Source: Luteitalea sp. TBR-22 (GTDB lineage Bacteria > Acidobacteriota > Vicinamibacteria > Vicinamibacterales > Vicinamibacteraceae). Taken from it: DNA of 64,000 bases. The notes below the pieces were generated by a model that worked only from the letters and a program-made list of their open reading frames with translations, was not told the DNA's origin and searched no databases. Made by a program: the position numbers and the translations under genes. Shown one piece after another: positions 20,007 to 28,926 of the stretch; position 1 is the stretch's first letter, and each line of letters begins with the position of its first letter. The DNA lies in the NCBI RefSeq assembly GCF_016865485.1, contig NZ_AP024452.1:1820501-1884500 (forward strand), given 5' to 3'.

Positions 20007-21353
20007 CTAGACCCCCTTCGGCGCCCAGCCCTTCTCGTACTCGCGTCCCCACAACTTCATCGCGTCGGCGTCGCCCTGGATGCGACCCGTCGTCGGGTCG
20101 CACGTGAGCGCGCGGCCGGTCTTCCACGCGATGTTGCCCAGGTGCGCCATCATCGTGCTCACGTGCCCGCCGTCGATGGGCGTGAACAACTGCGCCTTGC
20201 CGCGGATGCCGTCGAGGAAGTTGGCGGTGTGCAGCGCGTCGAGGCGCACGGCCGGTCCGACCTGGCTGGTGGTCGCGCCGGGGTCGGTCTTGATCGTCTC
20301 GACCACGCCGCCCTTCAGGTCGTACACGGTGTAGCCGTCGCCGTCGATCATGATCGAGCCCTGCTCGCCGTGGAACGTCACGCCCACGCCGGTGCCCTGG
20401 GGCTTGAACGCGTTCGAGCTCATCGACTCCCAGCTGATCAACTTGCGATCCGGGTACTCGAGCGTCACGACCTGCGTGTCGGGGAACTCCCAGTCGTCGG
20501 TGAAGTGATAGCGCCCGCCGGCCGACGTCACCCGAGACGGGTGCTCCACCTGCAGGCCCCACCGCGCCAGGTCGAACATGTGCGTGCCGTTGTTGGCCGC
20601 CTCGCCCGTGCCCCAGTGCCAGCGCCAGTGCCACTCGTAGTGGACCAGGTTGTCGAGGAACGGCCGGCGCGGTGCCGGCCCCTGCCACAACTCGAAGTCG
20701 AGCCACGGCGGCACTGTCGCGGGCTTGCCCAGGCCGATGGACGTGCGTGCGTTGGCGTACCACGTGCGCGCGTGGTACACGCGGCCGATGCGTCCGCCGT
20801 GCACCAGGCCGATCGCCTTCTGCACGTTCGGCCACGAGCGCCGCTGGTTGCCCATCTGCACCACCTTGCCGGTGCGCTTCTGGGTCTCGACGAGCACTTC
20901 GCCCTCGCGCGGATTGTGGCTGCACGGCTTCTCGACGTACACGTGCTTGCCGGCATTGAGCGCGAGGATTGCCGCCGGCGCGTGCCAGTGGTCGGGCGCC
21001 GCGATGGCGATCGCGTCGACGTCGGGCGACTCCACCAGCTTGCGGATGTCGGGGATGGCCTGCGGCGTGCCGCCCCCGGCCGTCGAGATCATCTCGATGG
21101 CGCGCGCGGCGGCGCGGGTGTCGACGTCGCAGATGGCGGTGATGGCGGCGCCAGGCGTCGCGAGGAACGCCCGCGCGAGCTGCGACCCGCGGCTGTTGAC
21201 GCCCATGATGGCGACGCGCACGCGGTCGGCCGCGGCACCGGGCTGCAGGCGAATGGCCGGCGCCGCGGCGGCGACGGCAGGGACGACGAGGCCGGCGCCA
21301 AGGCCGGCCGACGCGGACTTCAGGAACGAACGGCGATCGAGGGAATGGGGCAT
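20007..21353 (-). CDS. Gfo/Idh/MocA family oxidoreductase, Tat-exported (second copy)
   Basis: 448 residues with a twin-arginine leader (LDRRSFLKSASAGLGAGL). The Rossmann motif is VRVAIMGVNSRGSQLA, followed by AICDVD. The active-site region AAPDHWHAPAAILALNAGKHVYVEKPCSHN contains the EKP lysine. GTGEAANNGTHMFDLARWGL carries the conserved H and D. It matches the planctomycete/acidobacterial Gfo/Idh type with a LISWESMSSN substrate loop. It seems monocistronic, with no isomerase next to it. Likely a periplasmic glycoside or inositol oxidation; substrate unknown. Confidence 0.9.
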   Translation of the reverse strand: MPHSLDRRSFLKSASAGLGAGLVVPAVAAAAPAIRLQPGAAADRVRVAIMGVNSRGSQLARAFLATPGAAITAICDVDTRAAARAIEMISTAGGGTPQAIPDIRKLVESPDVDAIAIAAPDHWHAPAAILALNAGKHVYVEKPCSHNPREGEVLVETQKRTGKVVQMGNQRRSWPNVQKAIGLVHGGRIGRVYHARTWYANARTSIGLGKPATVPPWLDFELWQGPAPRRPFLDNLVHYEWHWRWHWGTGEAANNGTHMFDLARWGLQVEHPSRVTSAGGRYHFTDDWEFPDTQVVTLEYPDRKLISWESMSSNAFKPQGTGVGVTFHGEQGSIMIDGDGYTVYDLKGGVVETIKTDPGATTSQVGPAVRLDALHTANFLDGIRGKAQLFTPIDGGHVSTMMAHLGNIAWKTGRALTCDPTTGRIQGDADAMKLWGREYEKGWAPKGV

Positions 21354-21592
21354 GGCGGCCCCTACAATACGCCGTCCCGGAGGTTTGTGCGTCCCTTGGC
21401 GCCGACCGTGCCCGGTCGCCGTCCTGTCAGCGCTTCATGCGGCACTCTCCGTGATCCCGGCCGCACTGGTGGCCACGCCGCGTCCTTCATTCCAGGCGTG
21501 AGCGCGGGGCCCGAAGGCGGTATCGTAGGGAAGCTCGACAGCAGATACGCACGCCACAGGTGCCTCGCGCACCCCTCGTGGAGGTCTTTCGC

Positions 21593-22390
21593 ATGCCGCA
21601 CGCCCCCTCGTCACTGGTCGAGGAATCCAACCGCCTGTTCCAGCACACGTGGACGTACTTCGCCAAGCACCTGCCGGGCGGCGGCACCACGCGCTTGCCG
21701 GGACTGCTGATCGCCAACGGCCGATCGGCGCTGCCGTTCATGAACCTGGCGCTGATCACGGCGCCCCTGGTGGACGAGGCCGACCTCGCGGCGCGCATCG
21801 CCGACGCCGCCGCGCCCTTTCGTCGGCACGACCTGCACTGGCTGTTCGTCGTCTCCGACCACTTCGTGCCCGAGCACCTGCGCCCCCGGCTGGCCGACGT
21901 GTGCGCCGCGGCGGGCCTGCAGCCGATGATGCGGATGCACGGCATGGCCACCGACGCGCTCGCGCCGCCCGCCTACCCGGCCCCGACCCTGACGTACAGG
22001 GTGGTCGAGACCCAGGACCTCCGCGAGAGCGTCGGCGACGTGAATGCCGTCGCGTACGGGATGCCCGCCGACATCTGTCGGGCCGTCACCGGCGTGCCCG
22101 AGATCTGGAAGGACATGCTCGGCGTCGTCGGCATGCTCGGCTCCACGCCGGTCGCCTCGGCGTGCGTCGCCGCCGTCGACGACACGGCCTACGTGGCCCT
22201 GGTGGCCACCGATCCGGCGCACCAGCGCAAGGGGTACGCGGAAGCCGTGATGCGGCGCGCGCTCGCGGAGGCCAGGAAGGAATGGGGCATCACCCGCACC
22301 GTGCTGCATGCCACGCCGGCGGGACAGCCCGTCTATCGCCGTATGGGATACGTCGACGCCGTCTCCTTCGAGGCGTTCACGGGCTCCTGA
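21593..22390 (+). CDS. GNAT-family N-acetyltransferase
   Basis: 265 residues from the ATG at 21593, which follows GGAGG; an upstream GTG at 21560 is less likely. The C-terminal ~110 residues show the GNAT core: AYVALVATDPAHQRKGYAEAVMRRAL (acetyl-CoA site Q/R-x-x-G-Y/A) and TVLHATPAGQPVYRRMGY. The N-terminal ~130 residues form a second, GNAT-like lobe that covers the substrate. Cytoplasmic. Acceptor unknown. Confidence 0.85.
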   Translation: MPHAPSSLVEESNRLFQHTWTYFAKHLPGGGTTRLPGLLIANGRSALPFMNLALITAPLVDEADLAARIADAAAPFRRHDLHWLFVVSDHFVPEHLRPRLADVCAAAGLQPMMRMHGMATDALAPPAYPAPTLTYRVVETQDLRESVGDVNAVAYGMPADICRAVTGVPEIWKDMLGVVGMLGSTPVASACVAAVDDTAYVALVATDPAHQRKGYAEAVMRRALAEARKEWGITRTVLHATPAGQPVYRRMGYVDAVSFEAFTGS

Positions 22391-22486
22391 CAGGGGTAGT
22401 GGATTCCCCTGGCTCCGCGTTCCGTAGGGGCGTACACTGACCTCGCCTGCTCGGCTTCCCTCCCCCCTGCGGCTGGCGATGCCCTC

Positions 22487-23893
22487 ATGGACTCTCCTCA
22501 GGCGTCCCTCGTGCAGGCCCTCGAGTTGCTCGAGGCGTTGACGATCGACCGGACGCAGGCCGAACTGGCCCAGGCGGGCGTGGAGATCGCCCAGGCCGTG
22601 ACCGGCTCCCGCATCGCCTACCTGCACTTCCTGAACGAGGACCAGGCGACGATCGAGCTCGGCGTCTGGTCGCGCGACACCCTGGCCGGGTGTGGTGCGG
22701 TGTACGACCGGCACTACCCGGTCACGGTCGCGGGGATCTGGGCCGACACCTTCCGCCTGCGGCGTCCCTGCGTGCACAACGACTACGCGTCGACCCCCGG
22801 CAAGCGCGGGCTGCCGAGCGGCCACTCCCTGCTGGTGCGCCACCTGGGCGTGCCGGTCGTCGAGGACGACCTCGTCCGCCTGCTCGTGGGCGTCGGCAAC
22901 AAGCCGACCGACTACGACGACGATGACGTCAGGCGTTTGCAGCTGGTGGCCCGCCGCGTGTGGTCGGTGATGCGGCAGCGCCGGCAGTTCGGCCGCTACG
23001 TCGATCGCGACAACCGTTTCAGGCAGTTGCAGCGCCTCGACGGCGTCTGCGGGCTCGAGTACGACCGCGACGAGGATCGCCTCACGTGCGACGGCATGTT
23101 CTCGGCGCTGTTCGGCTCGATCGTGCCGGCGCCGACGACCCTCGACGGACTGCTGGAACTGGTGACGCCGACCGACCGGGCGGCGATTTCCAACGCGCTG
23201 CGTGGAATCGGCAGGTCGCAATGGACCACGCGCCTGACGTGCGTGCGGCCGAGCGGCACGCCGTTCCCGGCAGAACTGACGATGGAGTTCCGGGCGCGGG
23301 AACTCGGGCGCGGCGTGCTGGGGATCGGCACGCTGCAGGACCTGTCCAACGAGCTGGTGGTGGACGACCTGCGCCGCCGCGCACACACCGACGTGCTCAC
23401 GGGCCTCTCCAACCGTCGTCGGCTCGACGCGGTGGTCCGGGAGGAGAGCGGTCGTCGCGACCGGGACGACATGACGGCCGTCCACTACCTCGATCTCGAC
23501 GGCTTCAAGCCGGTCAACGACTCGCTCGGCCACCATGTCGGCAATCTCGTGCTGCGCGAGGTCGGCCGTCGCCTGCGGGAGCGCGCCCGCGAGGACGACG
23601 AGGTGGTGCGGCTCGGGGGCGACGAGTTCGTGGTCGTGCAGCGCGGCGTGGCCGATGCCGCCGACGCCGAAGTGCTCGCCAACGCGCTGGTGGCCGTCGT
23701 GGCCGAGCCGATGACGGTGCTGGGGCAGTCGATCCGCGTCGGCGCCAGCCTCGGGGTGGCGCTGGCGGCCCGTGGCGCCTCGCTCGAGGCGGCGATGCAG
23801 GCGGCCGACCGGGCCCTCTACGCTGCCAAGGCCGAGGGAGGGTGGCGCTGGAAGCGCGCGCCGTACGGCGACGAGGCGCGGGCGTTGCTTTGA
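22487..23893 (+). CDS. Diguanylate cyclase with N-terminal GAF-like sensor
   Basis: 468 residues. The first ~165 residues resemble a GAF domain (AVTGSRIAYLHFLNEDQATI, LLVGVGNKPTDYDDDDVRRL), followed by a PAS-like segment (to ~290) and a GGDEF domain. The signature RLGGDEFVVV is complete, and the inhibitory site REDD sits at the right distance before it (RxxD-x3-R-x-GGDEF). HTDVLTGLSNRRRL is the family's start motif. It should therefore make c-di-GMP with product feedback, under control of a small-molecule or redox signal. No membrane segment. It may relate to the PilB-like ATPase further along. Confidence 0.9.
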   Translation: MDSPQASLVQALELLEALTIDRTQAELAQAGVEIAQAVTGSRIAYLHFLNEDQATIELGVWSRDTLAGCGAVYDRHYPVTVAGIWADTFRLRRPCVHNDYASTPGKRGLPSGHSLLVRHLGVPVVEDDLVRLLVGVGNKPTDYDDDDVRRLQLVARRVWSVMRQRRQFGRYVDRDNRFRQLQRLDGVCGLEYDRDEDRLTCDGMFSALFGSIVPAPTTLDGLLELVTPTDRAAISNALRGIGRSQWTTRLTCVRPSGTPFPAELTMEFRARELGRGVLGIGTLQDLSNELVVDDLRRRAHTDVLTGLSNRRRLDAVVREESGRRDRDDMTAVHYLDLDGFKPVNDSLGHHVGNLVLREVGRRLRERAREDDEVVRLGGDEFVVVQRGVADAADAEVLANALVAVVAEPMTVLGQSIRVGASLGVALAARGASLEAAMQAADRALYAAKAEGGWRWKRAPYGDEARALL

Positions 23894-23929
23894 CATTGCC
23901 CATGTCGGGCCGCATCCTGATGGGGCCTG

Positions 23930-24877
23930 ATGACGACCGCTGCCACCGCGCTCTCGCGGTTCCTCACCTTCGATCGGGACGCGTGGTCGCACCTGCGTGA
24001 CAGCACCCCGCTGACGCTCTCGGAAGCCGACATCGCCGCGCTGCGCGGCCTGAACGACGCGCTCTCGGTCGACGAGGTCGTGCAGATCTACCTGCCGCTG
24101 TCGCGCCTGCTGAACCTGTACGTGAGCGCCTCGCAGGGCCTCTACCGCACCACGCAGACCTTCCTCGGCAACGACGGCGAGCAGGTGCCGTTCATCATCG
24201 GCCTGGCGGGCAGCGTGGCGGTGGGCAAGAGCACGACCGCGCGCATCCTGCAGGCCCTGCTCTCACGCTGGCCGACGCACCCCTCGGTGGACCTGGTGAC
24301 CACCGACGGCTTCCTCTTCCCGAACGCGGTGCTCGAGAGCCGCGGGCTGATGAAGCGGAAGGGGTTCCCGGAGAGCTACGACCGGGCGCGCCTGGTGCGC
24401 TTCCTGGCCGACGTGAAGGCGGGCGTTCCCGAGGTGCATGCGCCCGTGTACTCGCACCAGCGGTACGACATCGTGCCGGGGCACGTGCAGGCGGTGCGGC
24501 AGCCCGACATCGTGATCGTCGAAGGGCTCAACGTCCTGCAGGCGCCGCCGCACCAGCGCGACACCGACCAGCTGTTCGCCTCGGACTTCTTCGACTTCTC
24601 GATCTACGTCGACGCAGCCGAGGACGACATCGAGCAGTGGTACGTCGAGCGCTTCCTGCGACTGGTCGACACGGTGTTCCAGGATCCGGGCTCGTACTTC
24701 CACCGGTACGCGTCGCTGGACGAGGCCCAGGCGCGCGAGACCGCCGCGCGGATCTGGGCCGAGATCAACGCCCCGAACCTGCGCGAGAACATCCAGCCGA
24801 CGCGGATGCGCGCCCACCTGATCCTGACCAAGGGGCCGCAGCACGTGGTGGAGCAGGTCCAGCTGCGGCGCGTGTGA
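23930..24877 (+). CDS. coaA: Type I pantothenate kinase
   Basis: 315 residues, the normal length for CoaA. The P-loop [12 protein letters not shown] is at 91-102, followed by [30 protein letters not shown]-type sequence, [12 protein letters not shown] and the late [19 protein letters not shown], all typical of the family. It phosphorylates pantothenate, the first step of coenzyme A synthesis, in the cytoplasm. The ATG at 23930 lies 37 bases after the GGDEF gene, so both may share a transcript. The E. coli-like type is usually inhibited by CoA. Confidence 0.96.
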   Translation: MTTAATALSRFLTFDRDAWSHLRDSTPLTLSEADIAALRGLNDALSVDEVVQIYLPLSRLLNLYVSASQGLYRTTQTFLGNDGEQVPFIIGLAGSVAVGKSTTARILQALLSRWPTHPSVDLVTTDGFLFPNAVLESRGLMKRKGFPESYDRARLVRFLADVKAGVPEVHAPVYSHQRYDIVPGHVQAVRQPDIVIVEGLNVLQAPPHQRDTDQLFASDFFDFSIYVDAAEDDIEQWYVERFLRLVDTVFQDPGSYFHRYASLDEAQARETAARIWAEINAPNLRENIQPTRMRAHLILTKGPQHVVEQVQLRRV

Positions 24878-24878
24878 T

Positions 24879-24998
24879 TGGAAAGTCGAAATCTGAAATC
24901 GATCGGCGGCCGGCCAGTCGGCCTTGCCGCTCGAGAGGCCCGGGAGGCGCGGGGCCGAAGGCCCGCGCTCGAGAATTTCAAGTTTCAGATTTCGAATT
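24879..24998. repeat. Inverted heptamer arrays (TCTGAAA / TCAAGTT class)
   Basis: The left arm has three units (TTGGAAA, GTCGAAA, TCTGAAA) starting one base after the coaA stop. The right arm (GAGAATT, TCAAGTT, TCAGATT, TCGAATT) ends in the stop of the small membrane gene. The arms are inverted copies around a 70-base GC-rich spacer, so the transcript could fold back between these convergent genes. The right arm's TCAAGTT/TCAGATT units recur at 32152-32172. Confidence 0.82.
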
Positions 24999-25176
24999 AC
25001 GAGCGTCTTCTCGGGTCCTCCACCGGCGGCGGGGGCTCGGCCCTGATGGCCATCACCACCGCCACGACCGCCAGGCCGATGAGCGGGTACTGCACCTTCG
25101 TCAGGCCGAACATGCCCGCATAGATCGATCCGAAGGCGCAGGCCATCGCCGCGCCGAACCACAGGCGGCGTTGCAT
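24997..25176 (-). CDS. Small single-pass or hairpin membrane protein (59 residues)
   Basis: Read directly from the sequence: the ATG at 25176 shares its A with the rdgB TGA (TGATG), a typical coupled start. The product begins MQRRLWFGAAMACAFGSIYA and has a hydrophobic stretch, YPLIGLAVVAVVMAI, then a Pro/Arg-rich tail. That suggests one or two membrane segments with a cytoplasmic tail. The stop TAA touches a heptamer array. I do not recognise a family. It is the last gene of the minus-strand amidase-GerMN-rph-rdgB run. Confidence 0.6.
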   Translation of the reverse strand: MQRRLWFGAAMACAFGSIYAGMFGLTKVQYPLIGLAVVAVVMAIRAEPPPPVEDPRRRS

Positions 25177-25793
25177 CAGCGTTCCCCCGCCAGCGTGTCC
25201 AGGTGCGCGCCGATCCAGTCGTGCATCAGCCGCGCCGCGCGCCCCCGGTGGCTCACCGAGGCCTTCTCCTCCATGGTGAGCTCGGCGAACGTCCGCCCGA
25301 GCGGCGCGTAGAACAGCATCGGGTCGTAGCCGAAGCCGTTGGAACCACGCGGCTCGGGCGCGATCGTGCCGGCGACCTCGCCCTCCGCCACGTGCACGAT
25401 CTCGCCGGTGGCGGTGGCCAGGGCCAGCACCGACACGAAGCGCGCCTTCGAGTCACGGCTGCCGCGCGCGTCGAGTTGCGCGTAGACCCACGCGTTGCGG
25501 GCCTCGTCGCTGCCGCCGGGCACCCGCGCGGAGCGCACGCCCGGCGCGCCGCCGAGTGCCTCCACCTCGAAGCCCGAGTCCTCGGCCAGGCAGGGCAGTC
25601 CTGCGGCGATCGCGTAGGCCGTCGCCTTGAGACGCGCGTTGTCGGCGCAGGTCTCGCCGGTCTCGTCCGGCGGCGGGATCGTCACCGGCAGGTCCTGCAG
25701 CGACACCAGCGTGACGGGGAGGTCGGCGAACAGGGCCGCCAGTTCCCGCATCTTGCCGGCGTTGCTGGTGGCGACGAGCAGGCGCACCGACAT
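25176..25793 (-). CDS. rdgB: XTP/dITP pyrophosphatase (non-canonical NTP house-cleaning)
   Basis: 205 residues, normal for the RdgB/HAM1 family. Motifs: VATSNAGKMREL (substrate binding), CLAEDSGFEVEALGGAPGVRSAR (metal-binding acidic residues), GFGYDPMLF and SVSHRGRAARLM (SHR purine site). It hydrolyses ITP, dITP and XTP to monophosphates in the cytoplasm. It begins one base after the rph stop, so the two genes are co-translated. This order (amidase, GerMN, rph, rdgB) is also found in other phyla. Confidence 0.96.
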   Translation of the reverse strand: MSVRLLVATSNAGKMRELAALFADLPVTLVSLQDLPVTIPPPDETGETCADNARLKATAYAIAAGLPCLAEDSGFEVEALGGAPGVRSARVPGGSDEARNAWVYAQLDARGSRDSKARFVSVLALATATGEIVHVAEGEVAGTIAPEPRGSNGFGYDPMLFYAPLGRTFAELTMEEKASVSHRGRAARLMHDWIGAHLDTLAGER

Positions 25794-25794
25794 G

Positions 25795-26544
25795 CTAGAC
25801 CTTCGCCGGGAGCTTCACGCGCAGCAGCGCGCCGACGATCGCCGCCTGCTTGGCGATGAGTTCGTCGATGCCCTTGCTGCCGAGGTCGAGAAGCTGGTCG
25901 AGCACCGCGCGCGGGAACGGCTCCTTCTCGGCCGTCCCCTGCACCTCGATGAAGCGGCCGTCGCCCGTCCGGATCACGTTCATGTCGACGTCGGCGTTGG
26001 AGTCCTCATCGTAGGCCAGGTCGAGCATCGGCACCCCGGCGACCACGCCGACGCTGGTCGCCGCGAGGTAGTCCTTCACCGGGATCTCCTTGATCTGCTT
26101 GGCCTCGAGCATGTGCTGCATGGCGAGCACCATGGCGACGAAGCCGCCGGTGATGGCGGCCGTGCGAGTGCCGCCGTCGGCCTGGATCACGTCGCAGTCG
26201 ATCCAGAGCGTCCGCTCACCGAGCCGGGTCATGTCGACCACCGACCGCAGGGAGCGACCGATCAGGCGCTGGATCTCCTGCGTGCGCCCGCCGACCTTCC
26301 CCGCCGTCGACTCGCGCTGGACGCGCGTCGTCGTGGCGCGCGGCAGCATGCCGTACTCGGCCGTCACCCACCCCTTGCCCGAGTTGCGCAGGAACGGCGG
26401 CACGCGGTCCTCGACGCTGGCGGTGCAGATCACGCGCGTGCGGCCGGTCTCGACCAGGCAGGAGCCTTCGGCGTGCAGCGAGATGTGCGGGGTGATGACA
26501 CAGGGGCGGAGGGCATCGTTGGAGCGACCGTCGGAGCGAGGCAT
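25795..26544 (-). CDS. rph: Ribonuclease PH
   Basis: 249 residues, close to the family norm. It has the phosphate-binding and catalytic features of RNase [54 protein letters not shown] and [18 protein letters not shown]. It trims tRNA 3' ends by phosphorolysis. The gene lies 38 bases after GerMN and one base before rdgB on the minus strand. Confidence 0.97.
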   Translation of the reverse strand: MPRSDGRSNDALRPCVITPHISLHAEGSCLVETGRTRVICTASVEDRVPPFLRNSGKGWVTAEYGMLPRATTTRVQRESTAGKVGGRTQEIQRLIGRSLRSVVDMTRLGERTLWIDCDVIQADGGTRTAAITGGFVAMVLAMQHMLEAKQIKEIPVKDYLAATSVGVVAGVPMLDLAYDEDSNADVDMNVIRTGDGRFIEVQGTAEKEPFPRAVLDQLLDLGSKGIDELIAKQAAIVGALLRVKLPAKV

Positions 26545-26571
26545 GCAAACGACAGTGTACCAACTGGCCCG

Positions 26572-26644
26572 CGGCTCAGGGCTCAGGGCCGAGGACTCGG
26601 TGGTGCCCCTTCCGGCATCGCGGCATTCGGCGTCGCCGCATTCG
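26572..26644. repeat. GGCTCAG heptamers next to an ATGCCG patch
   Basis: Four 7-base units (CGGCTCA, GGGCTCA, GGGCCGA, GGACTCG; 26572-26599) are followed by an inverted ATGCCG patch (CCGGCATCGCGGCATTCG, from 26612). Both lie in the 3' end of the GerMN gene and encode its last ~20 residues and stop. Confidence 0.75.
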
Positions 26645-27236
26645 AGTCGTCGGTAATGGCCGGCGACTCGCCGACCCAGCGCATGTTGCGCGCCAGGGGA
26701 TGGCGCAGGTCCACGTGGCCAGCCAGGGTGTCGACCTCCTGGCCTTCGACCAGGATCTGCACGCCCTTGATCGCCGGCAGGTTGACGGTCACCGCGTTGA
26801 CGATGGCGTAGACCGCGAAGAGCTCGTCGAGGCTGCCGCCGCGGTGGTTCACCACCGCTTCCTTGGACAGGTCGACGAAGGCGGTGCCGTCCTCGGCCAC
26901 GAAGATCTGCCGCACTCGCGTGCCCTCGGCGATCGCTTGGGCCAGCGGTGCCGGCGCGGGTTGCAGTTGTGCTTCCACCAGCGCGCGGGCCTGGTCGGCG
27001 GGCGTGGCGCCGTAGGGCACGTCGGCGTCGACGGCCGTGAGCCGCAGACCGTCCTCGGCGACGTAGTAGAGGCTGGCGCGGATGCGGCTGGTGGCTTCAG
27101 CGGTCGCACCGGCATCGGCCCGCGGCACTTCGACCGTCGCGGGCGCGAGCAGGCGCGGCACGACGACCAGGCCGGCGATGCCGATGAGCACGGCGGTCAT
27201 CGCGCCGAGCAGGCCCACCACGATCGTCCGACGCAT
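26583..27236 (-). CDS. GerMN-domain membrane-anchored protein
   Basis: 217 residues from the ATG at 27236, which overlaps the amidase stop (TGATG). An N-terminal membrane anchor ([20 protein letters not shown]) is followed by a GerMN domain: [43 protein letters not shown] and [20 protein letters not shown]. In other bacteria such proteins accompany amidases and may help peptidoglycan remodelling or sporulation-like processes; here the link is inferred from the overlap. The C-terminal tail ([12 protein letters not shown]) is low-complexity and encoded by repeat DNA. Confidence 0.88.
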   Translation of the reverse strand: MRRTIVVGLLGAMTAVLIGIAGLVVVPRLLAPATVEVPRADAGATAEATSRIRASLYYVAEDGLRLTAVDADVPYGATPADQARALVEAQLQPAPAPLAQAIAEGTRVRQIFVAEDGTAFVDLSKEAVVNHRGGSLDELFAVYAIVNAVTVNLPAIKGVQILVEGQEVDTLAGHVDLRHPLARNMRWVGESPAITDDSNAATPNAAMPEGAPPSPRP

Positions 27237-28831
27237 CAGCGCGGGTCCTGCTGCGACGACTGCACGGGCGCCAGCGGGGCGCCGACGCGCTCGCTGGTGG
27301 CCTTGAAGCGCACCACGGCGGCCAGCATCGCGTTGACCAGTTGCGCCTGGTACTCCGGGGTGTTCAGCCGCTTCTCCTCGGTGGGATTGGTGATGAACCC
27401 CGTCTCGACGAGCACGGCGGGCATGTTGGCGCCCACCAGCACCCGGAAGGGCGCCTGCTGGATGGCCCGCGGCGACATCGGCACCCGCTGGCGCATCTCG
27501 CCCTCGACGATGCGGGCCAGTCGCGCCGACTCGTTGAGGTGCTGGGCCTGCGCCATCTCCCACAGGATCAGGTCGACGCTGCGCTCGCCGCCGCCGAACG
27601 TCGGCAACAGCGCCCCGGGCTCGGCCGCGCTGGCGCGCGCGTTGCCGTACTCGCCGAGCGTCACGTAGAACACCTCCGCGCCGGTCACCGACGACCGCAC
27701 CGAGGCATTGGCGTGGATCGAGATGAACAGGTCGGCCTTGTTGTTGTTGGCAAACGCCGCGCGGGAATCGAGCGGGACGGTCTCGTCGCCCGAGCGCGTG
27801 AGCAGCACGCGGATGCCGAGGCGTGCCTCGATGGCCGCCTTGAGCTGGCGCGCCATCGAGAGCACCACGTGCTTCTCGAGGGTGCCGCTCGGACCGCGTG
27901 CGCCGTTCTCCGACCCGCCGTGGCCGGGGTCGATGACGATGGTGCGCAGCCCGGTGGCCTCGGGCAGCAACGGCGGACCCGCGTCGGCCTGGCTCTCGGC
28001 CGGGGCCGCAGGCGCGGTCTGCTCCGGCGAGGTCACGGCCGGCCCCTGCGTCGCGGCAAGCAGGTCGATGGTGAGCCTGAGCGTCGCCCCTTCACGCTGC
28101 TCGGCCGCACGGTAGCTGCCGAACGGCGTCCCCAGGGCGAGTTCCACCGTCGACGGCGGCAACACGCGGGCGCTGGTCAGCAGCGGCCCGGGCGCCAGGC
28201 CCGACAGGTCGGCGTCGAGGGCGTCGGCCGCGAAGCGGACGACGAGGCGACCGTTCTCGTTGACGATCGTCTGCTGGACGGCCGGCGTCACCGTGAAGGT
28301 GAGCCGGGTGCCGTTGGGGACCGCCTCGCTGCGTGCCGTGACCGCGGGCACGCTCAACGATCCCAGGATGACCAGCGACGAACGACGGCGCACGTCGATC
28401 CGGGGCGAGGCGCCCGGGGCGAGCGCGCGCTCGATCACCTCGACCGGCAGCAGCCAGGTGGCGCCCTGTCGGGTCGGGGGAGCCGGCAGGCTCACCACCC
28501 GCCCGTCGACCGAGGCCAGCCCTTGCGTGAGGGACACGACGATGGTGCGCGTGCCCATGGAGATGACCAGGCCCCCGGCCCGGTCCTCCTTGACCACCAG
28601 GCCGAACAGTCCGCTGAGGTCGGCAGCGCTGACGTACTCGCGGCCGTTCACGACCGTGACGGGCAGCGGCTGGCTGCCGCCGGTCGTCAGGACGGTCCAC
28701 ACCCGCCGGGCTGGCGCGGGCGGCTGGGCCTGCGTCGTGGTGCGCGCGCCGGCCGCCGGGACCAGGAGTGTCGCGCCGGCAAGCAGCAGTCCGGGGAGCC
28801 AGCGGCGCGGGCGAGTCACGGACACCATCAT
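27236..28831 (-). CDS. N-acetylmuramoyl-L-alanine amidase with AMIN domain
   Basis: 531 residues from the ATG at 28831 (a second ATG follows directly). A signal peptide (PGLLLAGATLLVPAAGA) precedes a copper-amine-oxidase-N/AMIN-like region (~45-270). The Amidase_3 catalytic domain follows, with zinc ligands in IDPGHGGSENGARG (H), TLEKHVVLSMA (E) and FISIHANAS (H), and the catalytic glutamate in AVLVETGFITN. It cleaves the amide bond between MurNAc and the stem peptide in the periplasm, for cell separation. It is coupled to the GerMN gene by a one-base overlap. Confidence 0.93.
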   Translation of the reverse strand: MMVSVTRPRRWLPGLLLAGATLLVPAAGARTTTQAQPPAPARRVWTVLTTGGSQPLPVTVVNGREYVSAADLSGLFGLVVKEDRAGGLVISMGTRTIVVSLTQGLASVDGRVVSLPAPPTRQGATWLLPVEVIERALAPGASPRIDVRRRSSLVILGSLSVPAVTARSEAVPNGTRLTFTVTPAVQQTIVNENGRLVVRFAADALDADLSGLAPGPLLTSARVLPPSTVELALGTPFGSYRAAEQREGATLRLTIDLLAATQGPAVTSPEQTAPAAPAESQADAGPPLLPEATGLRTIVIDPGHGGSENGARGPSGTLEKHVVLSMARQLKAAIEARLGIRVLLTRSGDETVPLDSRAAFANNNKADLFISIHANASVRSSVTGAEVFYVTLGEYGNARASAAEPGALLPTFGGGERSVDLILWEMAQAQHLNESARLARIVEGEMRQRVPMSPRAIQQAPFRVLVGANMPAVLVETGFITNPTEEKRLNTPEYQAQLVNAMLAAVVRFKATSERVGAPLAPVQSSQQDPR

Positions 28832-28901
28832 AGAAGGTCTATCGGCAGGGGGAGAAACGGCGGCAGCCCGAAGGGCGCGTGACGCCGGGACTGGCGGCAG
28901 G

Positions 28902-28920
28902 GGGCGAGCGTCGCTCGCCC
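28902..28920. terminator. Strong hairpin between transporter and amidase genes
   Basis: GGGCGAGC pairs perfectly with GCTCGCCC around a 3-base loop, beginning 7 bases after the stop of the Nramp-like gene on the minus strand. No T-tract follows, so it may be a Rho-independent-like or processing hairpin. It suggests that the amidase operon has its own promoter. Confidence 0.5.
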
Positions 28921-28926
28921 GCCGTC

